NCBI RefSeq assembly: GCF_023343835.1
Contig: NC_064433.1
Span: 138,907,957 to 138,971,956, forward strand
DNA: 64,000 nucleotides
Direction: 5' to 3'
Source of the DNA: Lagopus muta
Lineage: Eukaryota > Chordata > Aves > Galliformes > Phasianidae
The notes below the pieces were generated by a model. The model did not search any database. It was not told the DNA's origin and was given only the letters and a program-made list of their open reading frames with translations. This document shows, piece after piece, positions 35,403 to 48,400 of this stretch (its first letter is position 1; every line of letters starts with the position of its first letter). The position numbers were made by a program, and so were the translations under genes.

Positions 35403-36891
35403 TTTATATGTGAGAGAACAGAAGATCTTTCATAGCTGCATCAGTTTGGAAGGTGAAAACAAGTTCAGTATCTTAACTGCTTGCCCAGCCTTGATCCAGA
35501 GTTGCTTAAGTAAAAGCTTCATTCTTGTGCTGGTAGACTTCAAAATTATGGCCAGTGCTCGAGTCCATAGTGCCAATCCTTGCTGCATCAGGCTTTCCTG
35601 CAGCAGCACCGAGGTGTGAGGTGTTTTTCAAACTTGTCTTTTCAGCTTCCACATCTCACACCTGCAATTAAGGAGCTTCTGGTTAACCACTGAGAAGCCA
35701 AAATATGCAACATTGTGGTCAAATGCAGGTGGATGGATGCCCTGTGTGTGTGTTTAGATATGCATATGCAAGGAAAAGACGGTAACAGACATGACTCATT
35801 TTATGTTTTGTGGTTGTTTTTTTTCTTGCCTGTTCTCCCACACTTCTCCCCAGCCTTAGCCTCTTCTGACTGGTGCATTACAGATTTTAAATACCAGACC
35901 AGTGTGCTGCCAGCAGAATGATTTTATTAACCAGTCAAAAGCCAGTTTGAGTACTTCCGTGGTACACTTCAGTTTTTTATATGAACATTCCCATGTATTA
36001 TTTGAATAGATGTAGTTAAATCTGTCATGGAATTATTATTTTTTTTAGTTAAAATCCTTGAGTGCTATTGAGGTAATAAGAAAGATGTAAACAGTGATTA
36101 CAGCTAACAAGCTAAATATTATCTAAGGCAAAAGAAAATATGAATACGACAGCTTTCACAGTGAAACATCTGAACAGGATTGCTTGAACAGAATACAAAT
36201 AATTTTTTTGCATACAATTATTGTATATGTTTTGGATAATCTGCCTTCTTAACTTGTATTTTTGGCAAAAGTGGTCAATTCAAACTTTCCAAAATCATGC
36301 TTATATTTTATTTTATAATGCATTTCCTTTTAGTGTAAAAAGCATCTAAAATTACGCAGTATTTGTGTTGACATGCATGAATGTACATGCTTTGTGGTGG
36401 GTCATTATTTGTGAATTCTGGTCTGGTTTACACAATTCTGTGTTCCTGTCAGGTACTGGAACCGGTGGAGGCTGCCTAGGGCTGCAGCACGGCTCTGCTG
36501 TGGCCCTGCTCTGGATTGCTGCTGCTGCTTGCTTGTCTGTCCAATATAAGTGAACTCCAGGGATTGCAGGGCAGGAAGAGGAAATCTAAATCTCTTATTT
36601 CCTAAACTAAATTTTCAGAAACCTACAAGAATATAGGTAAATGTGCATACAATCTATATACTTATCTCTGTCTAGATGTAGTATTTATGTATTTATGTGG
36701 TGCCTCTGATAGCGCTTTTCTGCCCTTACCTTTTTCTTCCTTATCCTCTGAAAACACAGATATGTTTAGAGATGGATGGAAAGGCAAGATGAGAAGAACA
36801 TGTGCTGAAATGTCTTAGTATTGGTACATACAGACTACTCCACACTAAATTTTGTTCCTACCCCAAACCAGACCTTCTGGTACTGTCTAGA

Positions 36892-37322
36892 TCAAAGAAT
36901 CATAGAATCATTAAGGTTGGAAAAGATCACTAAGATCACCTAGTCCAGTCACCAGCTCATCCCCACCATGCCAACTAACTGTGCCCCTCAGTGCCACATC
37001 CACACATTTTTGAACACCTCCAGGACCGGTGACACTGCCACCACCCTGGGCAGCCTATACCAATGCCTCACCACTCCTGAGAAGAAATTTTTCCTAATAT
37101 TCAACCTGAACCCCTCTTGGCACAGCCTAAGGCCTTTACCTCTCATCTTGCTGCTGTTACCTGGGAAAGGAGGCCAACACCCACCTCACCATCACCTTCT
37201 TTCAGGCAGTTGTAGAGAGCAATGAGGTCTCCTCTGAGCCTCCTCTTCTCCAGATGAAACAATCCCAGTTTCTTCAGCCATTCCTTATAAGACTTGTGCT
37301 CCAGACCCTTCACTGGCACAGA
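36892..37322 (-). mobile_element. CR1 LINE 3' fragment
   Basis: Starts AAAGAATCATAGAATCATTA and continues AGGTTGGAAAAGATCACTAA, CACCTCCAGGACCGGTGAC, CCTGAGAAGAAATTTTTCC and TTCAGCCATTCCTTATAAG. About 430 bp of CR1 3' end in minus orientation. Confidence 0.92.
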
Positions 37323-39249
37323 TATGCCTTACGTATAGGACTCTTCCCTACTGCCAAGAAAAGGAGACAGTAATTCTACTTGGTCAACAGAAAAGATAAG
37401 TTTCCAGGACTAGGCTCAGGCTGTGTGGCCACTTCTTGCATGTTGATGCTCATTATAAACAGAAAGATTGGATCCCAAATATTACTCTTTAAGCTGTAAT
37501 GTCAGCCAGCAACTAAGTGTGTTCTGAACCATGAAGTGACTGGAACAGAGGGAAGCAGTTTTTTCAAATCTGAATGGCAAGTGGAAACTGAGCAGCAAGC
37601 CACCTGATAAAGGAGGCCATATATTTTCATAGAGTTAACTATTTTATCTCTTGCAACAGACTGGACATGTAAAAGCTGCACCTATAGCCCTGACCAGGCC
37701 CTTTTAGCCTGTGCTTCACTGCTGTTTTGGAGTACACTATTTAGTCCAGCCAAAACTGCCAGGGACTGTAGTAACAGTTAATGCTATAGACAACAGCACG
37801 CTAGTGGTAGGCCTCTGCCCTGGCTCTGCCTAGCACAGATTTTGTGGCCAGACTAAAATAAGCTTGAGCTGAAAGAACCAAGCAGAAAAGAGCATGAAAT
37901 ATGCATGCCAAGTCCCAGATTGTGTTCAGGAACAGGGAAGAAGCATGGGAAGCACCATGATCTGTGTTTCATGGACCCTGAGTGTGGGCAGATTTCTGCT
38001 TTGGGAATTTAAGCTCATGGGAAATCTCACAAACATTCACTATTGGTCTTGTTATCATAGGCAGCACTGAAACAATGAGTAATCAGAGGATGAGAAAAAA
38101 AGGCTGTAACTTCAGACATAATGCAGACTGTGGAGAGATGAAAGCACTATGTCGAAGCAACCAAACAACCAAGTGTGAAAGTCCAGCAGAGGGAGAGTGG
38201 CAAGGTCAATGCAATGGTAGGGCTTTGCTCAACTCTACCACAACCTTTACCCATAGTGGTCTGCCCTCTGACTAAATTTCAGAATTCCTGTAGAAAATTT
38301 TAATATTAATTTCTTATCTTGCAAAAGTTTTAGCAATCAGAAAAAGCACAATCACAAATTATCTTTTGCAGTTATTTTAAAAGCTAGCAAGAATAAAAGT
38401 AGAGATTTAAATTATTCAGCTGCATTTGTACAATAATGGTTCCCTAAAGATCAGCCCAAGCAGTGAAAATCAGACAGAAACCAAATAGTTAGGCAGCTGG
38501 CCAGCACAGATAACTTGGCTCATTAGCATCCAGCAGAAGTGATCTTGGCAATGTTAGTGAGTCAGCTTTTTATTTTTTTTTTAAATCTACTCATCCCTTT
38601 TAGGTGGGTTTTCACTTTTCAGACCCTGTGCTAGGTTTGGTTTTAAATGCATCCGAAAGAGGAATACAAGCAGTTTTAATTACCAAATACTTGGCAGAAC
38701 TTAGAAATTACTTAAATACAGAAAAGGACTTGAGTCACAGGCATTTGGCAGTATGGGCTGAAAACTGTGTGAAATAATTTCAGTGTATAATGATCCATGA
38801 ATGTACATAAGCAGTTTCAAGAACATGTCAAGGAAGAAAGAATTTCTGCCATTACAGCCTCCTACCTTAAGCGTTGACCCTTCCATATCTTATATATCTA
38901 ACTCCAAATGGTGATCAGGCGTGCTGGTGTCATATTATACTGAACCCAAAACTTCCTACTGCCTGGGAAGATACTCTGCAAATGAACTGTCATACCAAAA
39001 GGGACCTCTTTCTAGAAACCCAAAACTGAGTGGAAAAATTTTAAGACTTAAAGATTTATGTGGCTTCTGACAGCCTTCTTCTGCCCTATCAAGGGGAAGA
39101 AAAAAAAAAGAGACATTAAGCAGAATAATTTTTACTTTTTTTTCTCCGTTCAAATTTAGATATCTAAGACAGGACTGGCACTGAGCCTGGATTCTTCCTA
39201 AAGTTGGATACACATAAACTACCCTTTGAAAAGCACTGGTCAAGGTCAA
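37323..39249. other. Intergenic DNA between CR1 copies
   Basis: No gene recognised. Open frames such as 37982-38275 lack similarity to any family I know. Confidence 0.5.
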
Positions 39250-39612
39250 AGCATCACAGAATGACTGAGTTTGAAGGGACCTCAGGGATCATGAATCTCC
39301 AACGCCCCTGCCATGTGCAGGGCCACCAACCTCCACATTTAATACTAGACCAGGCGGCCCAACCTGGCCTTGAACACCTCCAGGGACAGGGCATCCACAA
39401 CTTCTCTGGACAGCCAGTTCCAGCCCCTTACCACTGTCATAGTAAAGAACTTCCCCATAATATCCAACCTAAGTCTTCCCTCCTTCAACTTAAAACCATT
39501 TCCCCTTCTCCTGACATCACTTTCAACAATCCTACCTCTGTCTACAATTCTACCTTTCTTATCTCATGTGACTCCATTCTGCAGACTTCCTCACAGCTCT
39601 TTCTCATAATTT
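39250..39612 (-). mobile_element. CR1 LINE 3' fragment
   Basis: Begins CATCACAGAATGACTGAGTT, then GAAGGGACCTCAGGGATCAT, CCTTGAACACCTCCAGGGAC, GGACAGCCAGTTCCAGC and TAGTAAAGAACTTCCCCATA. Diverged CR1 3' end in minus orientation. Confidence 0.9.
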
Positions 39613-42600
39613 AGTAATTTCCTCAGAAGTCTGAGCCAAGTTTCCCTCCCAGAGCTGTCATGGATGCTTGAAATGCACACAGCAGAGTTACTACAAGGAG
39701 GGAGGAAAAACTAAAAGAGGGAGATTAAAAAAAAGGGCTATTTTCATAAAACATATATATATATATAAACAAACTTGTATAGCAACCACATTTTTAAAAT
39801 AAATTCAGTAGCAGCTTCCCAGGCTCTTGTTCCCTTTTTTCTTTTCCTGGGAAAATGTTATGTTAATCAAAAAGTGAGGATCACAGGCAAACTGAAGAGA
39901 GATGCAACTTTTAAAATCAGATCTTTTCACAGAGAGAGCAGAATATTTACTTGTTCCCTCTGCCTCCCGTAATATTTTCATGAAGTTTCCTGAAAGAATG
40001 AGTACCGAGCATTGAAGCATGAATGCTTGTGTTTGTGTCTACTCGCATCTACCAGCTTCTAAACCAAACAGCTAATTCTACCCAAATTTACCAAAGATAT
40101 TCCTTTGCCTAGGCTCTGCAAGTGACTAAGAAGAGATAGAAGCCATTAATGGCCTATACGAGGGAAAGTCTGTGTGAACTCATCTTGGAAAGAAGAAATG
40201 ATAATAACATTCCAGATGCTGTAATGACTCCCCCACTCTCATCCTCTCATAAAGTTAGTCAACCCAACGCACAGCAAGATGAAAACACATTCCTTTGTCT
40301 ATTATAGCACCTTTCCTGCTTCAATCTGCTGTATTGTGCTCACATGAAGAGAGAACAATGAATGCAGTAACAGGAAAATTTTGTACTTCATTAGGTATCA
40401 AAGTATCTAATCAGAAAGCCACAAAACTCTTTTAAAACTCTCTCATTTGGTTCTGTTGCTTAGAGAACTGTGTGTTGCAATGTTGCAATGCAGTTCTCAG
40501 TTTGCTCAATGTGTCCTGATGCGTGATCCTCTTGCAAATACCTTCATTTTTACTTGCTATGTTTATGCAGACTCTGAGAATCTATTAGTCTCCATCTGTA
40601 TCATGGTCTTCTGTAACCTGGTGCCATTTGTCATCTTTATTTAGTAAGAAGGGTACTGAAAATGCAATGCCATTACCTGCTTTATATGAATTTTCAGTGA
40701 ATCCAAGACTTGTGGGAAAAAAAGTAGAATATTCTTATTGTGAAGTAATTGGAAATCAACAAGAACAGAAAGAATCAAAGATGAGGGAAACAGACTGGTA
40801 GACTGAAAACCGTTCCACAGATTGTCTCTTTTCATTTCATAAATTAAATAATTGCCACTTCTATAGCACTTGGGAAGGTGATTTGATAATTGTAAGAAAT
40901 TCACATAAAAATCATGTGATTCAATTACGTGGTGTTTCAGTGCTTCACAGAAGTAACTGGGTATTGTGCAGGATGAAGGAATGCTTCACCTTCCAACCGT
41001 ATAGAAGATTCATTCATTTTATAGTGTTTTGCTAATGCAGTGTTCATTTTCGTGAAGACAGTGCAGTTTCTTCCTTAAGGACTTCAGGGTTTGCATTCCA
41101 CACAAGCATTTGGCATTGCTGTGCTCTTCCTAAACTCATCACAAGAATATGTAACTGAAAAGCATTTAAAAAGAATTGTTCTTCAAAATCCAAAATTAAG
41201 GTAAGGCAGCGCACTGTCATACTGTCGCAGTGTCATACCAGCTGTTTTAATAGGCTTGTGCTGGAGAGCTTTATCTGTTTTCTCCATGCTGCAGTCTAAT
41301 GTTATTTACACTGATAACAACAAGTGTTGTTTATGGAGTAGTTAAAGGATCTATAGGTCATAAATTTCAGAAATTCAAAATAAAAAATAAAGATTTGAAC
41401 TCCTATGCATATAATGGAAGTTCTGAAAACTGTTCTACTGGTTAAAAAATGGAACCTTTTCTGTGCAAATTTTTTTTTTTTCTTCTTTTTCTTGTCATTC
41501 ATAAGTTAAACTAAATTTCATGGTTGGTGTTGGTAAAAGATGTAGTAGCTTATGTAAAAATTAATTGTCCTATTCGGAGGAAACTCAAGAGACAAAGAAC
41601 CGTCCTTGTGCTGTAAGTGATGTGGACATTAAAGAGTCTATGTCAATCAACAGTGATGATTGTTAGCACTTAAGACAGCATAAAACATCGACATCTACTT
41701 TTAAAGACATTCATAAAGAAGACAAATTCTAAAGCAATCAGAATAGAATTAATGTACTTAAAAATGAATAAAAATCAAATCAAGCAATGACTTTGGTTTT
41801 TTTGTTTTTGTTTTTGTTTTTGTTTTTGGCTGGCTGTTCTTGTGCTCTGTAACCCAATATTACTGTCAGCAGCCATCTCTTAATTCAAACAAACGTTCCT
41901 TGTGAATACTGAGCTGACATTTGAAGTCTTCTGATAAATCAGCTTAGGGAATACATCTGTACATTAAAAATTCAGCTAACATATAATTGCATAAAATTCA
42001 CTGGAGGCTTTAACTTCCTGAGCATTAAAAATAAAAGAAAGCTGCTACTCTTTACATTTTTGAAATTGACCACCTATGGCCTGTAGTCACTGAATGAGTA
42101 TTGATTCCACGGTTTTTAGGTCATCAGTCAGCATTCCTAACTGCATCAATGAACAAGGCTGTGATATGAATACTACAGGAATTAATCATTAGTTAGAAAA
42201 TCTATGTTTGAAAAGCACCCATCAGATTTTTCAGCTTGTCTTTGACTTATAATTAGTAGTGGTTCTAATAATGTAGGAAATCTAATGATTTACTCCTTAT
42301 ATCATCCGTGCTTTCTGAATGCTTCAACAAATTATCATATTGTTATCTTTACTGTGTTAGAGTTGGAAAATGAGATTCATCCATTAAAAGCTCACCTTAG
42401 GCAGAGCTTAGAGATTTCTTGTTAGCACTGCAATTCTGAGAGTCCCATTGAATTGCTACTAGAGCTTTATAGCCTTCTTAAAAAGCAGTTTGTCTTCTGC
42501 TACTGATATATAGAGCAGCATCTCAGTTTTCATAGCAGTGAGCAGCTCTCTGTACCATTGGTGATGAAGACAGATAATAATCCACAGTGTGTCCCTACAT

Positions 42601-44883
42601 CTCTCTGTAAGGACTCAATCCAATTTGCACTGCAAAGCTTGCCTACTGGTGTGAGCTCGGCCTAACATGCCATAAAATTCAGTTTCTTTAAAATGATGGT
42701 GGTTGCTTTTACAGTAAATGTTTTTATGCCGGATGTCAGCGACCTATGCTGAATATCCTGTTGTTGACAGGCTGCAGGCTCACTTCTTCCTGCTTTTCAG
42801 GAGAAACCCAAGCAAGTAGACTCAAGGCTGCGGGTTACAGCAAGCATTCTGCATCTTCCCTGTGGAAGTCATAGAGGAGCCTCATGTTGCTGACTGCTTC
42901 AGAGTTTATCTGCTTCACAGATTTTATTCAGTGAGAGCTGGATGCAGAATGATAAACATTCACAGATGGATTCAAGTTTAGAGCTTCTACATCCCAAAAC
43001 ATCACAAAGCTATGTTTTCAGTGACAATTTAATAAATTAGCATGGTGCAGATAGCTTTATATAGATCTAGCTTTCCCTATGCATACTAACTTTGTGTATG
43101 CAGATACACACACGCACACAAAACTTGTGTCCTTCTACAGAAGAGGTCCCATCTGTAGACTTTGATGAGATAGAAATGCCTCTGGAATCTTGTGTGTAAG
43201 CCCTGGTGAGAGCTGAGTTTTCTGGTGTATCTATGTCCTTGTTTAGTTGTTTTGCCTACTTATAAGCTAAAAGAAAAGAAGTAATGTTTTTTTTTAATGT
43301 ACAATTGTGTACAGTTTTGTTTCTGTATGTCTATATAAATTCTTAGAGGAGAATTAGAGCTATTCAGAGCTTCCATTTATAAAGGAAGATGAGCCACATC
43401 TAACTATTAATAATTTGTAGAAAGAATAAATCAAAACTTAAAAATTAGTTTGACTTTTCTGTCACACAGAAAACACAATAATGGTTTATAGAAATGACAC
43501 TTCAAAAAAGGAAATTTCAACCCCTCCTCAAAAAAAAAAACAACAAAAAACCCAGAAACATTTAGATAATCATCTTCTTTATGGTTTCATTCATCTGTGT
43601 AATTATTTCTTTCAGAGTAGGAGAACATTGGTTTTCATCAAAATGCTCACTTTTGAGAGGAGCATCTCTTGTTCTGATGGTATCATCAGTGAAGACGTGT
43701 TGCATCTCTAGTAATAACTGACCTTTTCTTTTTGCCTGCATTTCAAAGAGCCAGAAGATATATTGCTGTTTCATTGTTGAAAATGCATTTGCTGTTAATG
43801 CTAAGTCAAATAAAAACAAGCAAAACCTCATGTCTGTTAGTGCATCAAGAGCAGATGATTTCATTTCTGTGTCATCCTTGTAGCAGATGAAAGATCATAG
43901 GTTATAAAAAAAGGCAAAAGAGTTCAATGTTTTGACTTGTAGCATTTTCATTGCTCTCATCCTGCCAACTGCTTAAGCATATAGTTAATTTTAAAGCGTG
44001 GAAGCAATTCTACTGATCTATGTATTTTTAAATTTACTTTTAAATTTACTTTTAAAGAGCATGTATTTAAGCATGTGTCAGTTTATACTTAAATTTAAGA
44101 TTTAGTTTTCACATATGATAGGAAAATTTCTGCGGATATCTTTAAACACAAGCAACATTTGAGGCAACATTTTAACTTACAAAACTCAATCCTGGTGCAG
44201 CCTTTGATTTTAGAACTGGTTTATACTAACTGCAAGCTAACTGTTTTGTTTAGTCTAGAGCATACTCAATTTTTTTGTCGATTTCTTTTCTGGCAGGTGA
44301 AAGCACAAAACAGTGTGGAAACAATTTCCCTGTCAGATAATATTTCTGGAGACATCCTACAGACTTCAACAGAACAGAAACAGCAGTGATAAAGCTGAGA
44401 TGTAGATAATGTCTTCTCTGCTCTGTTTTGACTAACCCGAAGCAAAATAAAAGGAAAAATAAAAAGATTTGGACAAATAGAATGTTACTAAGAGAGTCTC
44501 TTCACTAATGCATTTGTCTGACAATGAAAAATGTATACTTGCTTTAAAAAAAGATGTACTGCTTCTGAGGCGATAGCAAACATGTGCCCGTAGATACAGC
44601 ATGTTGATCTGATTATTAAAGTATTTAATTTATGAGGAGCCTACATAAAGATACCTCACAATCTATGGTGCTTAAAAGAAGAAGGAAAAAGGAAAGGAAA
44701 ATGCTTCAGAATTAGATGTCTCAACAAATATTATAGTTGTTAAGCAACAACAAGATAACAGGAAATGGCCTAGATATTTAAGGAGGTTTCACATCTCTGT
44801 CAGGGAGAGATATTTTAGAGTAAGACAGAGGTTATCATTAAAGCAGAAAAGAGGGTTGCTTAACATCTACTCCTTCCTGCCAT
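39613..44883. other. Intergenic AT-rich DNA
   Basis: No gene recognised. Contains an (AT)n run at about 39752-39768, a (TTTTTG)n tract at 41796-41828, and a triplicated AAATTTACTTTT-type repeat at about 44028-44057. The 41900-42250 stretch is dense in TAAT-type homeodomain cores and is a candidate, but unproven, conserved non-coding element. Confidence 0.5.
41796..41828 (+). repeat. (TTTTTG)n simple repeat
   Basis: About five tandem units of TTTTTG after a longer T run. Confidence 0.9.
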
Positions 44884-45349
44884 CCTTTCCTTTCCTTTCC
44901 TTTCCTTTCCTTTCCTTTCCTTTCCTTTCCTTTCCTTTCCTTTCCTTTCCTTTCCTTTCCTTTCCTTTCCTTTCCTTTCCTTTCCTTTCCTTTCCTTTCC
45001 TTTCCTTTCCTTTTCCTTTCCTTTCCTTTCCTTTCCTTTCCTTTCCTTTCCTTCTTTCCTTTCCTTTCCTTTCCTTTCCTTTCCTTTCCTTTCCTTTCCT
45101 TTCCTTTCCTTTCCTTTCCTTTCCTTTCCTTTCCTTTCCTTTCCTTTCCTTTCCTTTCCTTTCCTTTCCTTTCCCTCTTCCTTTCCTTTCCTTTCCTTTC
45201 CTTTCCTTTCTTTCCTTTCCTTTCCTTTCCTTTCCCTTTCCTTTCCTTTCCTTTCCTTTCCTTTCCTTTCCTTTCCTTTCCTTTCCTTTCCTTTCCTTTC
45301 CTTTCCTTTCCTTTCCTTTCCTTTCCTTTCCTTTCCTTTCCTTTCCTTT
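44884..45349 (+). repeat. (TTTCC)n pentanucleotide array
   Basis: About 465 bp, roughly 93 units of TTTCC (GGAAA on the other strand), interrupted by only about five imperfect units (near 45011, 45051, 45173, 45209 and 45234). One strand is pure pyrimidine. Frames that stay open through it encode a Ser/Phe/Pro/Leu repeat and are not a gene. Confidence 0.99.
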
Positions 45350-45498
45350 CCCTCCCTCCCTCCCTCCTCCTATCCCCCTCCTCCCTTCCTCTCTTCCTCC
45401 CTTTCCCCCTTCCTTTCTTCCTTTCTTCCTCCCTTCCTCTCTTCCTCCCTTCCTCCCTTCCTTCTACCTATCCTTCCAGCCATCCATCTATCCATCCC
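45350..45498 (+). repeat. Degenerate pyrimidine-rich flank of the array
   Basis: The array passes into CCCT, CTTCC and finally CCATCCAT/CTATCCAT motifs, as if several related short repeats expanded next to each other. Confidence 0.9.
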
Positions 45499-48400
45499 AG
45501 GAAGCACCTGCATCTCTCTGCAGTGCTCATCACATAGATATCACAAGCCAGATGTGTTCCATTGTTTTCAGGACACTACTGTTGGCACTACTGTTAACAG
45601 TGATGCTCAGAAAAACCTGTTCAGGAAGCTCAGCTTTAAGTAGGCAGGGAATGGAGCTTAGGAATGCAACACATGAACATATGGCAAAATGTTTTGACAT
45701 TGTTGCAGGTAGAAAAGGGGAGCTTTGAGAGTTGTTAGAAAGTGAGGAAATCAATCAAGTCTAGCAAGATAATGGTTCTGAGTGAAAGATATGGAGACTA
45801 TAAATAAAGTGGAGGAGAAAAAGAAGAAAAACAGAGAAAAAAAAAGAGAAGACATTCAGTTTTGGAGACACTGTGCCTGAAAAGAAGCCTGAAGATGCCA
45901 AGAAAAATGTGTGTAGAGAGTGCCTAAGGTGTAGATTTGAACAAAGGGAGAAAAGGCTGATAGGGTAACAATGATGAGGTTATTGAGTAAAAATAAAAGG
46001 AAAAACTACATTTTAAACCTACATACACAGTAAGGAAAATGAAAAAAACTTGGTACTTTTGTTGCTGTTTTTATTAACAATAGCACTTAGGGTTAATCAA
46101 ATTGTTCCTGTCTTTAACATGGGTAGATAGTAGAAAAGCAGAGAATAGTCATAGTGGTAGGTTACACTAGGGTGATCAAGCTCATAGACTTCATAACACT
46201 TACATGGATCTATGCATGCTGAAGATTCTCCAAAAAGAGTTGTTTACATATAATTCAGCTTCTAAATTGCTATCAGGAAGAGAAGCAGGGGGGCATACAT
46301 TAAAATATCAGTATAACATGTGTTCCATTCCGCTACAGTATTATTCTAAAAAGTCACAAAGTGGTGTCATGATTTTCTAAATGTTTCTCAGCTTTCATTT
46401 GAGTCAACTGAGTAAAATAATAAATATTTTAGTAATTTGTATTCTGAAAAGTTGAACCCCAATGGCTTGATTTATTAGAAAAATTCTGCTGATCTTGGGG
46501 AATTGTTACTTTCTCAACTGAATTTTCTCTACTTAAAAATGGCTAATCTTCATAAATATTTTTGAAGTAAGACACTGTTTCATATCTACAACAGAAGTGT
46601 TTCCTAAATTTCCATATGCCTTAGAGACAGCAAAACTCCTGCTATTATATATAAATGTGTGATCTGTCAATCACAAGTAATTAAGAAACTTTTAAAATTA
46701 GACAATATTTGGATGAATAGGTAATTAAGTTTGCATCAGAGAAAGATGTCAGTGATCTTGATTTATTCTAGACATAATGCTGACTGCTTTACCAAGGCTT
46801 AGAAGCTCTACAATTGCAAAGGCAATTTCAGTTTCTTACAGCAGGTGGTAGTATGTGCTATTAAAATAAAATGTTTACTGCCAAGAAAGACTGCTGCTTA
46901 CTTAATAAGAACACAAGTAGAAAGGGCAAGAAAATGACTGCTGTAAATGTGCTGAAAACTTGTGGATTCAAAAACTGAATATTTATAACTTCCTGCTCTT
47001 GTGTTATATGACTGCAAGACGAACCTTTGGAGGAACAGTTACAGACAAACCATAAACATGGTGCCAAAATTAACTTTTACAAAAGCTTAACATTTACAGA
47101 ATAGCTTTCATCCATAAATCCCCCATTCTTTTATAGAAGACCTACATGGAGCATTCTAGAACAATATGTAAATGGATTCTGGTATTCCTCTGTTAGTTGC
47201 TGTCTGTTTCCGGAGTGAGCCAAATCTCTGGAGTCTCTGCCATGGAGCCTGCTGGATGCCTAAGTGCTGTTTCTACACATGTGGAGCTGTATTTTTCTCT
47301 TGCCCCAAGCAGAGCTGGGTCTGATCCAAAAATTACTGGGTCTAGGAACTTGATGTTCCTATACCTTCATCCCTGAACCATATGTGTGTACGCATAATGC
47401 ATACTGCTGATAAGATGAGGCTACTTATAAGGAAACTGCTGGATCCTTAATAGAAATTATTTGTTCTTGTGGTATTTGGGGGTGGATTCAACTTGTGTCT
47501 CTGTTTTTTCTTTCTATATAATCAGATTGTACTAACTTTAGACAGTTCTCTACTTAGTATGATGTCTGATTTGGATCCTTCTCTTCGTGTGCCCTGCTGT
47601 CTGGAGGTCCCTGGATTCCTGTCATGGGCATCACATGTGAGAAACAAGGACTGCAATATCCACTCATTTAAATAGGGATCTCAGTGTCAAGTTCTTTTGC
47701 TGGATCTAGTTTTAACTGTATGAATATGGGTTTTCCACGTGTTGAGTGAGATGTTGTGATCAGGAACAGCAACCCTTCCCATCTTCTCTGTGTTTTCTAT
47801 GGGGTAGCTGAATTCTGACAGCAACTCCTGGATGCTGGAAGTCCAGAAATGAGATGAGAGGAGATTTGATTAATGAGTAACAGGAATCAGTGAGATGCTT
47901 ACCTGCTTCCAGGCTGCAGTTGATTCAGAGTGAAGCTGGCAGCAGACATTCAGGGTATATCTATCCATAAAATTATAGTTACCATGACATTTCAGATACC
48001 TACAAGAGTCATAAAGCAATAATAATAGTTGTCAAGCAGCTCAAAGACACAGCTAAGAACCAGAGTTCTTTTGTGATTTTTTTGTAGGTTAGCCTTCAGT
48101 CTCTAAAGTCCTTTTGCCCTCATTTACTACATTAATACAATATGCCTAAAGGTTGTTCCCCTTGTTATATTACTTTAACTGAACATGGCCTTTAACTGAG
48201 CCATCTTGGAGTCTGTGTAATCATTTGCAGACACCCAAAACAGCAGTTAAATCAAGAAGATAATTTTTCTTGTCACAGGAGCATCTAATTAAGATTTTTA
48301 TTATTCTCAAAATAGTATTTTGGCTACCAGTTCTGCTAACCACTCAGACATGGTATAGGTGAGACCCATAGGACCTTTGGCTGAGTTAATATCAGGGTTC

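Noticed and set aside
44856-45728. 290-codon plus-strand open frame rich in Ser, Phe, Pro and Leu
   Set aside because: It is the translation of the (TTTCC)n array, whose unit has no stop in any frame on this strand; not a gene.
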